Assembly (NCBI RefSeq): GCF_042650605.1
Contig: NZ_JBHSBN010000022.1
Coordinates: 50,026-114,025, forward strand
Origin: Micromonospora_J zhanjiangensis
GTDB taxonomy: Bacteria; Actinomycetota; Actinomycetes; Mycobacteriales; Micromonosporaceae
DNA: 64,000 nt
Direction: 5' to 3'
Each line of letters begins with the position of its first letter. The first letter of the stretch is position 1. Position numbers and translations under genes: made by a program. The notes under the pieces are model-generated. The model was not told the DNA's origin, did no database searches, and saw only the letters and a list, made by a program, of their open reading frames with translations. Below, one piece after another: positions 16,607 through 25,011 of this stretch.

Positions 16607-18361
16607 TCAGGTCAGGTCCTGGACCGCGGCGCGCAGTTGCCGGTCGCGGGCCCGGGCCCGGTCCTCCCCGTCGGCGAACAGGCCGCGCAGGTCGGCGAAC
16701 GGCTCCTCGGGCGGGCGCAGCGGCACCGCCGGGTCGACCACCGCCTCGACGACGGTCGGCCGGTCGGCGGCGAGGGCCTCGTCCCAGGCCGGACCGACCA
16801 GCTCCGGGCGGTCCACCCGTACGCCGTGCAGGCCCAACAGGCGGGCCCAACCGGCGTACGGCACGTCCGGTTGCGGGGTCGGATCGGACCAGGACGGCTC
16901 ACCGTCCTGCCGACCGGCCCGGTCCCGGTTGTTCAGCACCAGGATCACGAACCGGGGGTCCGGCCATCCGGGCCACCGGCTGGCGAGGGTGACCAGCTCG
17001 CCCAGGCCGTTCATCTGCATCGCCCCGTCGCCGGTCAGCGCGATCACCGGCCGGTCCGGCGCGGCCAGTTTCGCAGCCACCCCGTACGGCAGGGCGCAGC
17101 CCATCGAGGCCAGCGTCCCGCACAGGTGGACCGGAACGTTCGGTGGCAGTTGCAGGTGCCGGGCGTACCAGTAGGTCACCGACCCGACGTCGACCGCGAC
17201 CGACGCGGTCGACGGCAGCCGGCCGGACAGTTCGTGCACGACCAGTTGCGGGTTCACCGGGTCGGCCGGTGCCGCGGCTCTGGCGTACGCCTCCTCCCGC
17301 CAGCGGTCCACGGACAGCTCCACCCGGTCGCGCCACTCCCGGTTGGCCCGCTGCGGGATCCGCGGCAGCAGCGCGCGCAGCGTCTCCGCGGCGTCACCCA
17401 CCAGCGGTACGGTGACCGGGTACCGGCTGCCCAGCCGCCGCCCGTCGATGTCGATCTGGATCACGTGGGCCTGCCCGGGCAGCGGGTAGTAGTCGGTCCA
17501 CGGGTCGCTGGTGCCGACCAGCAGCAGGGTGTCGCAGCCGGCCAGCAGTTCGGCGCTGGCGTTGCTGCCGACCTGACCCAGCACACCCGTGTGGAACGGT
17601 AGCCGCTCGTCCAGCACCGGCTTGCCGAGCAGGGAGGTGGCCACGCCGGCGCCGACCCGGTCGGCCAGCGCGACGATCTCGTCGGCGGCGCCGTAGCCGC
17701 CCTGTCCGACCAGGACGGCGACCCGGTGCCCGCCGGACAGCAGGTGTGCGGCGGCGTTCAGGTCGGCCTCGTGCGGCAGCACCCGGGCCGGCGGCAATCC
17801 CGGCGCCAGCACCGAGGCGCGCCCGGACGGCCCGAACACGTCGGACACGGCGGCGGTCTGCAGGTGCTCCGGCACCACCACGCAGGTGGGGCTGCGGGTG
17901 GCCACCGCGGCCCGGAAGGCCAGGTCCAGCAGCTGCGGCACCTCGGCCGCGGTGGCGGCGGTCCGGACGAACTGGGCGCACGCGTCGCCGAACAGCCGAC
18001 CCGGTTCCATGTCCTGCCGGTACGCGTCGCCCAGCGGTGATCCGGTCTGCCCGACGATCGCCACCACGGGTTTTCCGTCCAGCTTGGCGTCGTACAGGCC
18101 GGTCAGCAGGTGCAACGCGCCCGGGCCGTGGCCCGCCAGGCACACGCCGATCCCGCCGGCGTACTTGGCGTGGCCGGTGGCCATGAAACCGGCCGCCTCC
18201 TCGTGCCGGACCCGGACGAAGTCCGGGTCACCGCCGGCCCGACCCAGCGCGGCCACGACGCCGGCCACCCCCTCGCCGGGATAGCCGAAGACGCGTGGCA
18301 CGTGCCAGGCCCGCAGCCGTTCCACCATCAGGTCGGCGACCAGCCGGACCGGCTCAACCAT
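16607..18361 (-). CDS. Thiamine-pyrophosphate-dependent enzyme (pyruvate oxidase / acetolactate-synthase family)
   Basis: A 584-residue three-domain TPP enzyme. The PYR domain starts RVFGYPGEGVAGVV and carries the catalytic Glu in RHEEAAGFMA (near residue 56). A middle Rossmann domain follows. The PP domain has the TPP/Mg motif starting GDGAMQMN near 455 and ending about 30 residues later in NNRD. The layout fits PoxB-type pyruvate:quinone or related oxidases, but the C-terminal membrane-binding helix of E. coli PoxB is not evident. Its ATG overlaps the stop of the baeRF gene by 8 bases, so the two are translationally coupled and probably act in one stress-related process. Confidence 0.88.
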   Translation of the reverse strand: MVEPVRLVADLMVERLRAWHVPRVFGYPGEGVAGVVAALGRAGGDPDFVRVRHEEAAGFMATGHAKYAGGIGVCLAGHGPGALHLLTGLYDAKLDGKPVVAIVGQTGSPLGDAYRQDMEPGRLFGDACAQFVRTAATAAEVPQLLDLAFRAAVATRSPTCVVVPEHLQTAAVSDVFGPSGRASVLAPGLPPARVLPHEADLNAAAHLLSGGHRVAVLVGQGGYGAADEIVALADRVGAGVATSLLGKPVLDERLPFHTGVLGQVGSNASAELLAGCDTLLLVGTSDPWTDYYPLPGQAHVIQIDIDGRRLGSRYPVTVPLVGDAAETLRALLPRIPQRANREWRDRVELSVDRWREEAYARAAAPADPVNPQLVVHELSGRLPSTASVAVDVGSVTYWYARHLQLPPNVPVHLCGTLASMGCALPYGVAAKLAAPDRPVIALTGDGAMQMNGLGELVTLASRWPGWPDPRFVILVLNNRDRAGRQDGEPSWSDPTPQPDVPYAGWARLLGLHGVRVDRPELVGPAWDEALAADRPTVVEAVVDPAVPLRPPEEPFADLRGLFADGEDRARARDRQLRAAVQDLT

Positions 18362-19478
18362 GGGTTCCGCCCGGGGTGCCCTGGTCCACGTAGCGCAGCA
18401 CCGCGCCCACCCCGTCGGTCAGGTCGGGTGCCTCGTCCCGGCCTAGGACGGTGACCTCGGCGCCGGTGCCGACCAGGGCCCGGACCAGGGCCGCGTCGGC
18501 GCGGACGTGCTGCGGCCGGGTCACCGCCAGCTCGGTGAGCTGTCCCGGGTCGGTGGCGATCTCGGTCGGGTCCGGCCCGATCCAGAGCCGCTCGACCGAC
18601 GAGGGGTCGTCCACGATGAGCATCGTGTCGACCTGGTTGCGCTGCAACGCGGCGACCACGGCCGGCAGGCCGGCGCCCACGTCCCGTTGGGCTCCGAACC
18701 GGTCCAGCGAGGTCTCCACGTGCTGGTTGGCCACCTCGGCGATGGCCTGGACGGTGACGTCGTCCAGCGCCTCGGTCTTGGCCCCCCAGGCCCGGGAGCC
18801 GGCGTCGATCTGCACCACCCGGTCCTGCCAGCGTTCCGGCAGTTGGGCCGCGAGCATGGAGCGGGCCTGCGGGTCGCCCGCGACGACCACCACCTCGGCG
18901 CCGACCCGGTCGGCCAGGTCGGCCGTGGCGGCGGCGCTGTCGTCGGCGTTGCGCTTCCAGGAGGTCATCGCCTCGCGCTGGAACCGGGCCTGGGCCCAGC
19001 CGCCGGCCCGGACTCGGGTGATCGGGTACCGGCTGCCGCCCTCCACCTGGGCCTTGCGGGGCACCTCACCGACGCAGACGCTGTCCAGGTCGGCGCCGGT
19101 CCGGCTGGCCAGCACCCGCACCCACGGGATCTGCTCCCCGCGCTGTGCGACCAGCGGCATGGCGTGCGGGATGGGCCCGTGCGCGGCGAGGTCGCGGCGC
19201 GGTGGCGCGCTCAGGTACTCGGTGTGCACCACCCGGCCGCCGGTGGCGAACGCGGCGAGTCCGTAGTCACCGACGCCGGGTTCGTGCCTCCGTACGACGT
19301 CGTCCAGCGCCGCGACGGTGTCCGGCTCGGTCCGCTGGTGTTCCAGCTCTTCCCGCAGTGCCCGCCAGCGCAGGTCCACCGCGGCGGCGGCGTCCTCGGT
19401 GTCCCGGGACGCGTCGAGATACACGGAGGCCCACGGCCCTGGCCGGGCGTACAGCGGGCGAAGATCGGACAGCTGCAT
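18354..19478 (-). CDS. baeRF (Vms1-like) family protein, Rv2629-like
   Basis: A 374-residue protein of the bacterial/archaeal release-factor-1-like family. It starts LRPLYARPGPWASVYLDASRDTE, followed by a middle domain with GAEVVVVAGDPQARSMLAAQLPE and a C-terminal domain with VAALQRNQVDTMLIVDDP. These match the actinobacterial subgroup that includes mycobacterial Rv2629. The family is related to eRF1 and Vms1, which release peptides from stalled ribosomes, so a role in translation rescue is plausible but untested. First gene of a two-gene operon with the TPP enzyme. A SigB/F-like GGGTAT box lies upstream. Confidence 0.85.
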   Translation of the reverse strand: MQLSDLRPLYARPGPWASVYLDASRDTEDAAAAVDLRWRALREELEHQRTEPDTVAALDDVVRRHEPGVGDYGLAAFATGGRVVHTEYLSAPPRRDLAAHGPIPHAMPLVAQRGEQIPWVRVLASRTGADLDSVCVGEVPRKAQVEGGSRYPITRVRAGGWAQARFQREAMTSWKRNADDSAAATADLADRVGAEVVVVAGDPQARSMLAAQLPERWQDRVVQIDAGSRAWGAKTEALDDVTVQAIAEVANQHVETSLDRFGAQRDVGAGLPAVVAALQRNQVDTMLIVDDPSSVERLWIGPDPTEIATDPGQLTELAVTRPQHVRADAALVRALVGTGAEVTVLGRDEAPDLTDGVGAVLRYVDQGTPGGTHG

Positions 19479-19508
19479 GGTCGACCCCTCCCTCGTCTCG
19501 TCCCGCGC

Positions 19509-19533
19509 ATACCCGGGCTGGTGGTCATGTCAC
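19509..19533 (-). promoter_or_regulatory. Weak SigB/F-like promoter of the baeRF gene
   Basis: On the minus strand GTGACA (19533-19528), 13 bases, GGGTAT (19514-19509). The -10 matches well and the -35 only partly. The start codon is 30 bases downstream. Confidence 0.35.
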
Positions 19534-19652
19534 CTGGGCCGCCGGGCCGCCGGCCGACTGCGGCGAAAATCGTGAAACCCGTTCACTCACGTCGGCGATC
19601 GACCAAACTCGATACACTCCGTATCTGGTCAGTGGACGCACGGTGGTGAAAG

Positions 19653-20201
19653 ATGGGTCGACAGACGTATCCGGAACAACTGTCCCAACGCGCCGCGCCG
19701 GTCATCACCGGCCACGTGGTCCGGCTGATGGAGGGATACTCCCGCGAGATCAAGGTGGGCCAACCGGTGCTGGTCGCGGTGCTCACCGCCGCCGCCGTCG
19801 GTCGGCTGCTCGGCGCCCTGGTCGCCTCGGTGCTGCGGTTCGGCGGCTCGTCCGGCGGGGCGCGCCGGAAGTTCAAGGAGCTGCGCAAGGGGCCGGAGTT
19901 CCTGGTGACCCCGCTGCGGCTGCGGATCCGCGACAACCTGCTCTGCGAGGTGGAGATCCACGGGCACCTGCCGCAGACGGCACTGGAACCGCACGACCAT
20001 GTCCAGGTCACCCTGCGCCGACAGAAGGACGGACTGGCCCCCAGGGTCGAGCGGATCGTCAACCTCACTACCGGGCAACTGCTCACCCCACGTACGCCGA
20101 CCCTGTGGTCGCACCTGGGCCCCGCGCTGGTCCTGCAGGCGATGGTGGGCCTGACCCTGATCGGGCTGCTCTGCGCCTGGCTGTTCACCCGCGGCGGCTG
20201 A
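19653..20201 (+). CDS. Membrane-anchored protein of unknown function
   Basis: A 182-residue protein. A weakly hydrophobic stretch (VLVAVLTAAAVGRLLGALVASVL, about residues 38-60) is followed by a basic linker KFKELRKG and a beta-rich middle part (LRIRDNLLCEVEIHGHLPQTAL, VQVTLRRQ). The chain ends with one clear transmembrane helix (ALVLQAMVGLTLIGLLCAWLF) and a short tail. No family is recognised. The ATG follows GGTGAAAG. It is divergent from the baeRF gene. A truncated dehalogenase begins right after its stop. Confidence 0.75.
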   Translation: MGRQTYPEQLSQRAAPVITGHVVRLMEGYSREIKVGQPVLVAVLTAAAVGRLLGALVASVLRFGGSSGGARRKFKELRKGPEFLVTPLRLRIRDNLLCEVEIHGHLPQTALEPHDHVQVTLRRQKDGLAPRVERIVNLTTGQLLTPRTPTLWSHLGPALVLQAMVGLTLIGLLCAWLFTRGG

Positions 20202-20203
20202 CC

Positions 20204-20983
20204 GACCGTTCACCGTTGGCGCATCCGCGTACCCACGCCACCTGGCACCGGGTGGCGCCACCGCTGGCCGAGCGGCACACCGTGGTCTGCCCGGACCTGC
20301 GCGGCTACGGCGGCTCGTCGAAGCCGCCGAGCACCCCGGACCACGCCCCGTACTCGAAACGGGCGATGGCGACGGACGTGGTCCGGCTGATGCGGACCCT
20401 CGGTCACGAGCGGTTCGCCGTGGTCGGCCACGACCGGGGCGCGTACGTGGCGACCCGGACCGCGCTGGACCACCCGGCGGCGGTGAGCCGGCTGGCCGTC
20501 CTCGACTCGGTGCCGATCGGTGCGGCACTGGCCCGCGCCGACGCCCGGTTCGCCGCGCTGTGGTGGCACTGGTTCTTCCTCGGCCAGACCGCGAAACCCG
20601 CCGAGCGGGTGATCAACGCCGACCCGGACGCCTGGTACGGCGGCGATCCCGAGGCGATGGGTCGGGAGGCGTACGAGGACTACCGGGCGGCCATCCACGA
20701 CCCGGCCACCGTGCACGCGATGTGCGAGGACTACCGGGCCGGCCTGGGCCCGGACCGGGCCGCGGACGACGCCGACCGGGCCGCCGGCCGGCGGATCTCC
20801 TGCCCGCTGCTGTTCCTCTGGGCCACCGGGGACGACATGGTGGACCTGTACAGCGATCCGGTCGCCGTCTGGCGCGAGTGGGCGGACGACGTCCGGGCCG
20901 GCGCCCTGGAGTGCGGGCACCACATGTCCGAGGAGGCGCCCGACCGGCTCGCCGCCGAACTCGCCACGTTCCTCGCCGACTGA
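20204..20983 (+). pseudogene. 5'-truncated haloacetate-dehalogenase-like alpha/beta hydrolase
   Basis: The frame reads as an alpha/beta hydrolase of the fluoro/haloacetate dehalogenase group: WHRVAPPLAERHTVVCPDLRGYG, nucleophile-elbow Asp in VVGHDRGA, WWHWFF and the catalytic His in CGHHMSEE. The beginning is missing. Full-length relatives have about 30 more residues with an oxyanion-hole HG-x-P motif; here only PLAHPRTHATW remains and no ATG or GTG with a ribosome-binding site exists between the upstream stop (20199-20201) and the homologous region. The first in-frame GTG (20252) would remove even more. A deletion has apparently fused the dehalogenase body to the end of the previous gene. 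It is probably inactive, although the rest of the frame is undamaged, so the event is recent. Confidence 0.7.
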
Positions 20984-21049
20984 CGCCGCTCGTTGCTTCC
21001 CGCTGTTCGCCGTGCGAGGTTTGAGCCCTCCGTAGCAGAGAGGTGACCG

Positions 21050-22531
21050 ATGGGCGAGGACGTCACGAGTCGTACGTTCACCCGCGAGGACCGGGCCCGC
21101 TACCGCGACAAGGTGCGGCGGTGCCTGGACGTGTTCGCCGCGATGCTGCGCGAGTCACGGTTCGACGTCGAGCGCCCGATGACCGGGCTGGAAATCGAAC
21201 TCAACCTGGTGGACGGGGACTGGCAACCGGCGATGCGCAACGCGGACGTGCTGGCCGCCATCGCCGACCCGCACTTCCAGACCGAACTCGGGCAGTTCAA
21301 CGTGGAGATCAACGTGCCGCCCCGGCGACTGGGCGGCGGCGGCACCGCGGCCTACGAGGAGCACGTACGGGCCAGCCTCAACGCCGCCGAGGAGAAGGCC
21401 CGGACGCGCGGCGCGCACATGGTCATGATCGGCATCCTGCCCACCCTGCGGGCCGGTCACCTGACCGCCGAGACGCTGTCGGCCAACCCGCGCTACGCGC
21501 TGCTCAACGAGCAGATCTTCGCCGCCCGCGGCGAGGATCTGCACCTGCGGATCAGCGGCGTGGAACGGCTGGCCACCACCGCGGACACCATCACCCCGGA
21601 GGCCGCCTGCACCAGCACCCAGTTCCACCTGCAGGTCGGACCGGCCCAGTTCGCCGCCTACTGGAACGCCGCCCAGGCCGTCGCCGGGGTGCAGGTGGCG
21701 CTGGGCGCCAACGCGCCGTTCCTGTTCGGCCGTCAGCTCTGGGCCGAGACCCGGATACCGCTGTTCGAGCAGGCCACCGACACCCGACCGGAGGAGCTCA
21801 AGGCGCAGGGCGTACGCCCCCGGGTATGGTTCGGCGAGCGGTGGATCACCTCGGTCTTCGACCTGTTCGAGGAGAACGTCCGGTACTTCCCCGCGCTGCT
21901 GCCGGTCTGCGACGACGACGACCCGGCCGAGGTGCTGGCCCGCGGTGACACGCCGACGCTGTCCGAGCTGCGGTTGCACAACGGCACCGTCTACCGGTGG
22001 AACCGGCCGGTGTACGACGTGGTCCGCGAACGCCCGCACCTGCGGGTGGAGAACCGGGTGCTGCCGGCCGGCCCGACCGTGCTGGACACCATCGCCAACG
22101 GCGCCTTCTACTTCGGACTGGTCCGGGCGCTGGCCGAGTCCGACCGGCCACTGTGGTCGCAGATGTCGTTCAGCGCCGCCGAGGAGAACTTCCACGCCTG
22201 CGCCCGGCAGGGCATCGCCGCGCAGGTCTTCTGGCCGTCGCTGGGCTACCTGCCGGTGACCGAGCTGGTGCTGCGAAGGTTGCTGCCGCTGGCCCACGAC
22301 GGCCTCGACCGGTGGGGCGTGGACGCCGCCGAACGGGACCGGCTGCTCGGCGTCATCGAACAGCGCTGCCTCACCGGCCGCAACGGCGCCAGCTGGCAGG
22401 TCGAGACCCTGCACCGGTTGGAGGAGGACGACAACCTGGACCGGGCCGCGGCGCTGCGCGAGGTGGTGCACCGGTACATCCCGCTGATGCACAGCAACCA
22501 ACCGGTGCACGAATGGCCGGTCGCCGGTTGA
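21050..22531 (+). CDS. Glutamate-cysteine ligase family protein
   Basis: A 493-residue ATP-dependent carboxylate-amine ligase-like protein. Visible blocks are TGLEIELNLVDGDW near residue 45 (the acidic metal/ATP-binding segment), QTELGQFNVEINVPPR near 80, TSTQFHLQVG near 190 and PHLRVENRVLPAGPT near 330. These match the actinobacterial COG2170-like group annotated as glutamate-cysteine ligase. Because actinobacteria generally make mycothiol rather than glutathione, the real product may be another gamma-glutamyl compound. The start is set by GAGAGG before ATG 21050. No pathway partner lies nearby. Confidence 0.85.
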   Translation: MGEDVTSRTFTREDRARYRDKVRRCLDVFAAMLRESRFDVERPMTGLEIELNLVDGDWQPAMRNADVLAAIADPHFQTELGQFNVEINVPPRRLGGGGTAAYEEHVRASLNAAEEKARTRGAHMVMIGILPTLRAGHLTAETLSANPRYALLNEQIFAARGEDLHLRISGVERLATTADTITPEAACTSTQFHLQVGPAQFAAYWNAAQAVAGVQVALGANAPFLFGRQLWAETRIPLFEQATDTRPEELKAQGVRPRVWFGERWITSVFDLFEENVRYFPALLPVCDDDDPAEVLARGDTPTLSELRLHNGTVYRWNRPVYDVVRERPHLRVENRVLPAGPTVLDTIANGAFYFGLVRALAESDRPLWSQMSFSAAEENFHACARQGIAAQVFWPSLGYLPVTELVLRRLLPLAHDGLDRWGVDAAERDRLLGVIEQRCLTGRNGASWQVETLHRLEEDDNLDRAAALREVVHRYIPLMHSNQPVHEWPVAG

Positions 22532-22770
22532 CCGACCGTGATCCGGCCCTGGCGTTACTCGGTATCCTCGATGCTGGCCAACGGGCGGCGGCCGCACGGT
22601 CCTGTTCGAGACTGTTCGGAACGGGCTGAACCGGTTGCCCACGGCGGCCGCCGCCGGCGAGCATTGCCGGAGGACCACCATTCCTTCCGGACGGACGCGC
22701 CAGCGGCTCACATCGCCGGACAATGGCCGCCACGCGTCCCGTCATCACCGCAACGACCGAGGAGAACAGG

Positions 22771-22812
22771 ATGCAGCAGGCACCGGCCCCGGTTCACCGC
22801 CCGGCAGTCTGA
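22771..22812 (+). CDS. 13-residue leader ORF before the AraC gene
   Basis: ATG 22771 with GAGGAG six bases before it opens a 13-codon frame (MQQAPAPVHRPAV) whose TGA (22810-22812) lies 2 bases before the AraC start at 22815. The AraC gene has no ribosome-binding site of its own, so reinitiation after this small ORF could drive its translation. The peptide itself is not recognised. Confidence 0.55.
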   Translation: MQQAPAPVHRPAV

Positions 22813-22814
22813 GC

Positions 22815-23777
22815 ATGTACACCGAGTTCCGGACGGAGGTTCTCCCGCCCGCCGATCGCCTGGCGGCCTGGCAGCAGGTGACCGCCGAACTCCTGCCGAC
22901 CACCGTTACCACCATGCATGAGGACGACTTCCTGGCAGCGGTACGGACGGTGGCTCTCGATGACGTCCGGGTGTCCGTGCTGGATCTGCCGTCGCACGAG
23001 GTCTACCGGTCACCGAGGCAGATCCGCCAGCACGACCCGGACCAGGTGATGGCGTGGTTCGGTCTCGGCTCGACCCTCGACCTGGACGTCACGGACCGCG
23101 CCTGCAGCATCCACAAGGGAAACTACCTTCTCTACAGCAGCTCGCGGCCGTTCCGCACCCTCCACGGCCGGGGCGCGCGCGGGTTGCTGCTCCAGGTTCC
23201 GGCAAGGATGCTTCCCTCGCCGAAGATCGCCGGAGCGTTGTTCAGCGCCGCGTTGCCGGGAGACGGACTCGGCGGGCTGCTCTCCCGTTACCTGATCGAG
23301 TTGGTCACGCACGCCGGCGGGTACCGGCCGGCCGACGCGAGCCGGCTGTCCACGGTCACCGTGGACCTCTTCACCGCCTTCCTCCACGGTCTTGATCCGG
23401 ACGGCGCTCGGACGACCCCCGAGGCGCGCCAGAGGGTGCTGTGGCTCAGGGTCCACGACTACATCGAGCGGCGGCTCGGCGACCCGGACCTGTCGCCGAG
23501 GACGGTGGCGGCCGCGCACGCGATATCCGTTCGCACGCTGTACCACCTGTTCGAGAAGGAGAACCTGACCGTGGCCGACTGGATCCGCCGACGCCGGCTC
23601 GAACGCTGCCGGCAGGACCTGGCCGACCCACTGCTGAGCCACCGGACCATCCAGTCGATCGGATCCCGGTGGGGGCTCACCGACCCCGCCCACTTCAGCC
23701 GGGCCTTCCGCAAGGCGTACGCCACGTCCCCGACGGACTATCGCAAGCGATCCGTCGGGGGCGTTCCGGCGGGGTAG
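22815..23777 (+). CDS. AraC family transcriptional regulator
   Basis: A 320-residue regulator. The N-terminal part (about 1-200) fits the AraC_binding_2 domain of NphR/FeaR-type regulators: FRTEVLPPADRLAAWQQV, then ACSIHKGNYLLYSSSRPF. The C-terminal HTH_18 has SVRTLYHLFEKENLTVADWIRRRRLERC and HFSRAFRKAYATSPTDYR. The start at 22815 gives a typical length; readings further upstream run through a non-coding stretch. Translation is probably coupled to the leader ORF just before it. There is no obvious adjacent catabolic operon, so the target genes are unknown. Confidence 0.88.
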   Translation: MYTEFRTEVLPPADRLAAWQQVTAELLPTTVTTMHEDDFLAAVRTVALDDVRVSVLDLPSHEVYRSPRQIRQHDPDQVMAWFGLGSTLDLDVTDRACSIHKGNYLLYSSSRPFRTLHGRGARGLLLQVPARMLPSPKIAGALFSAALPGDGLGGLLSRYLIELVTHAGGYRPADASRLSTVTVDLFTAFLHGLDPDGARTTPEARQRVLWLRVHDYIERRLGDPDLSPRTVAAAHAISVRTLYHLFEKENLTVADWIRRRRLERCRQDLADPLLSHRTIQSIGSRWGLTDPAHFSRAFRKAYATSPTDYRKRSVGGVPAG

Positions 23778-23870
23778 ACCGTCGTCTGTGGACCGGGCCC
23801 CGGCCGCCGGGACCCCGGATCATCCGGGCATCCCGCACGGCCGGGAGGCGGTCCGGGTACCGAGCCGGTG

Positions 23871-24761
23871 CTAACCGGTCGCGGGGGCGAAGGTGATCCG
23901 GGAGCGCAACCGCCGGAACCCGGTGCGTTCCAGGTCGGCCACCACGGCCACCCGGTGGGCGTCCACGTCGGCCACCACCTCCCGGGCACCGCCCTCGGCC
24001 AGCACCCGTACCGCGTCGGCCAGCAGTTCACCGCGGGCGTCCTCGTCGAGCAGGCCGAGGTAGGCCAGCAGCGGGTAGCAGGCGTCCCCCGCCGTACCGG
24101 CCAGCCCGACCGGCTCGCCGCCGCGCAGCGCCACCCGCCAGTCCCCGGGCGGGCCGGTGAGCCAGGACAGCGGCTCGGTGGCCAGGTCCACGCCGCCGAC
24201 CGCCAGCGCCACCTCGCGGCCGGTCAGCACCTCCGGGTCGGCGATCCGGGCGACGAGGGCGTTGATCTCCGCCGCGTCGGCGGCCGGGCGGATCGGGTAC
24301 CGGCCGGCGGTCGCCGGCACGGGTTCGCCGGTCCAGGACAGGCGCAGCCGCTCGCCGCCCTCGACCAGGCCGGCGAGCCGGGCCGCCGCCATCGGCGGCT
24401 CGACCACCGCCCGTTCCTGCGGGCGGCGGCGCCAGTACGCCGGCATGGTGGCGTGGTACAGCTTCGGTCCGCCGAGCGCCTCGTGGGCGGCGCGCAGCAG
24501 CGCGGCGCCCGTCTCCGGCTCGGCGTCCAGGTCGAACCGTTCCAGCCACGGCTCGCCGACCGCGCCGGGTGGCAGGACCCAGGCGGCGCGGCCGACCACC
24601 CGGCCGGCGCGCAGCGCGACCCAGGTGTGCTCGGGCCGGTAGCCGCCGCTGGCGAGCCCGTCGGCGTAGCCGACCTTGCGCAGTTGCGGCAACGGGTCGG
24701 GCATCGATTCGAACAGCTTCTCCTCGCCCGCGACGAGCGGGCGGACGACCAGATCGGTCAT
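23871..24761 (-). CDS. GNAT family N-acetyltransferase
   Basis: A 296-residue protein with two GNAT-like halves. The first has VVGRAAWVLPPG and the second VALRGGEPVGLAGTAGD followed by LAYLGLLDEDARGELLADAVRVLAEGGAREVVADVDAH and TGFRRLRSRITF, the usual beta4-beta5 and C-terminal pattern. A double-GNAT layout is common in actinobacteria. The ATG follows GGAGG. A short leader ORF lies 32 bases upstream on the same strand. The acceptor is unknown. Confidence 0.82.
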   Translation of the reverse strand: MTDLVVRPLVAGEEKLFESMPDPLPQLRKVGYADGLASGGYRPEHTWVALRAGRVVGRAAWVLPPGAVGEPWLERFDLDAEPETGAALLRAAHEALGGPKLYHATMPAYWRRRPQERAVVEPPMAAARLAGLVEGGERLRLSWTGEPVPATAGRYPIRPAADAAEINALVARIADPEVLTGREVALAVGGVDLATEPLSWLTGPPGDWRVALRGGEPVGLAGTAGDACYPLLAYLGLLDEDARGELLADAVRVLAEGGAREVVADVDAHRVAVVADLERTGFRRLRSRITFAPATG

Positions 24762-24793
24762 GGGTGATCCTCCGGGGTGCCGGACGCTCCGGA

Positions 24794-24844
24794 TCAGACC
24801 CGCGGGGACGCCGGAACGCGGGCGGAGCGCAGAACATCGGACAT
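24794..24844 (-). CDS. 16-residue leader ORF before the GNAT gene
   Basis: On the minus strand a perfect AAGGAGGT box, seven bases, then ATG at 24844 opens a 16-codon frame (MSDVLRSARVPASPRV) ending at 24794, 32 bases before the GNAT start. The ribosome-binding site is stronger than that of most genes in the window. It may be a leader peptide or a real small protein; no amino-acid run of attenuator type is present. Confidence 0.55.
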   Translation of the reverse strand: MSDVLRSARVPASPRV

Positions 24845-24942
24845 TGTTCTGACCTCCTTCCGGCTCGACGGCGTGCCGGAGAACTTACCCGCCCCCGGCA
24901 ACCGGCCGCAACCCGCCGTGCGCCACCGACGCCGCGCGCCGG

Positions 24943-25005
24943 GCGACGCGGGCCAACGCCGCACACCCGCGACGCGGGCCAACGCCGCACACCGCGACGC
25001 GGGCC
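24943..25005. repeat. Tandem repeat just downstream of treZ
   Basis: Two and a half copies of a 25-26 base unit starting GCGACGCGGGCCAACGCCGC (24943-24967, 24969-24993, partial 24994-25005). The array begins 6 bases beyond the treZ stop. It lies in the 167-base gap between treZ and the GNAT leader ORF. Confidence 0.85.
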
Positions 25006-25011
25006 TGCCGC

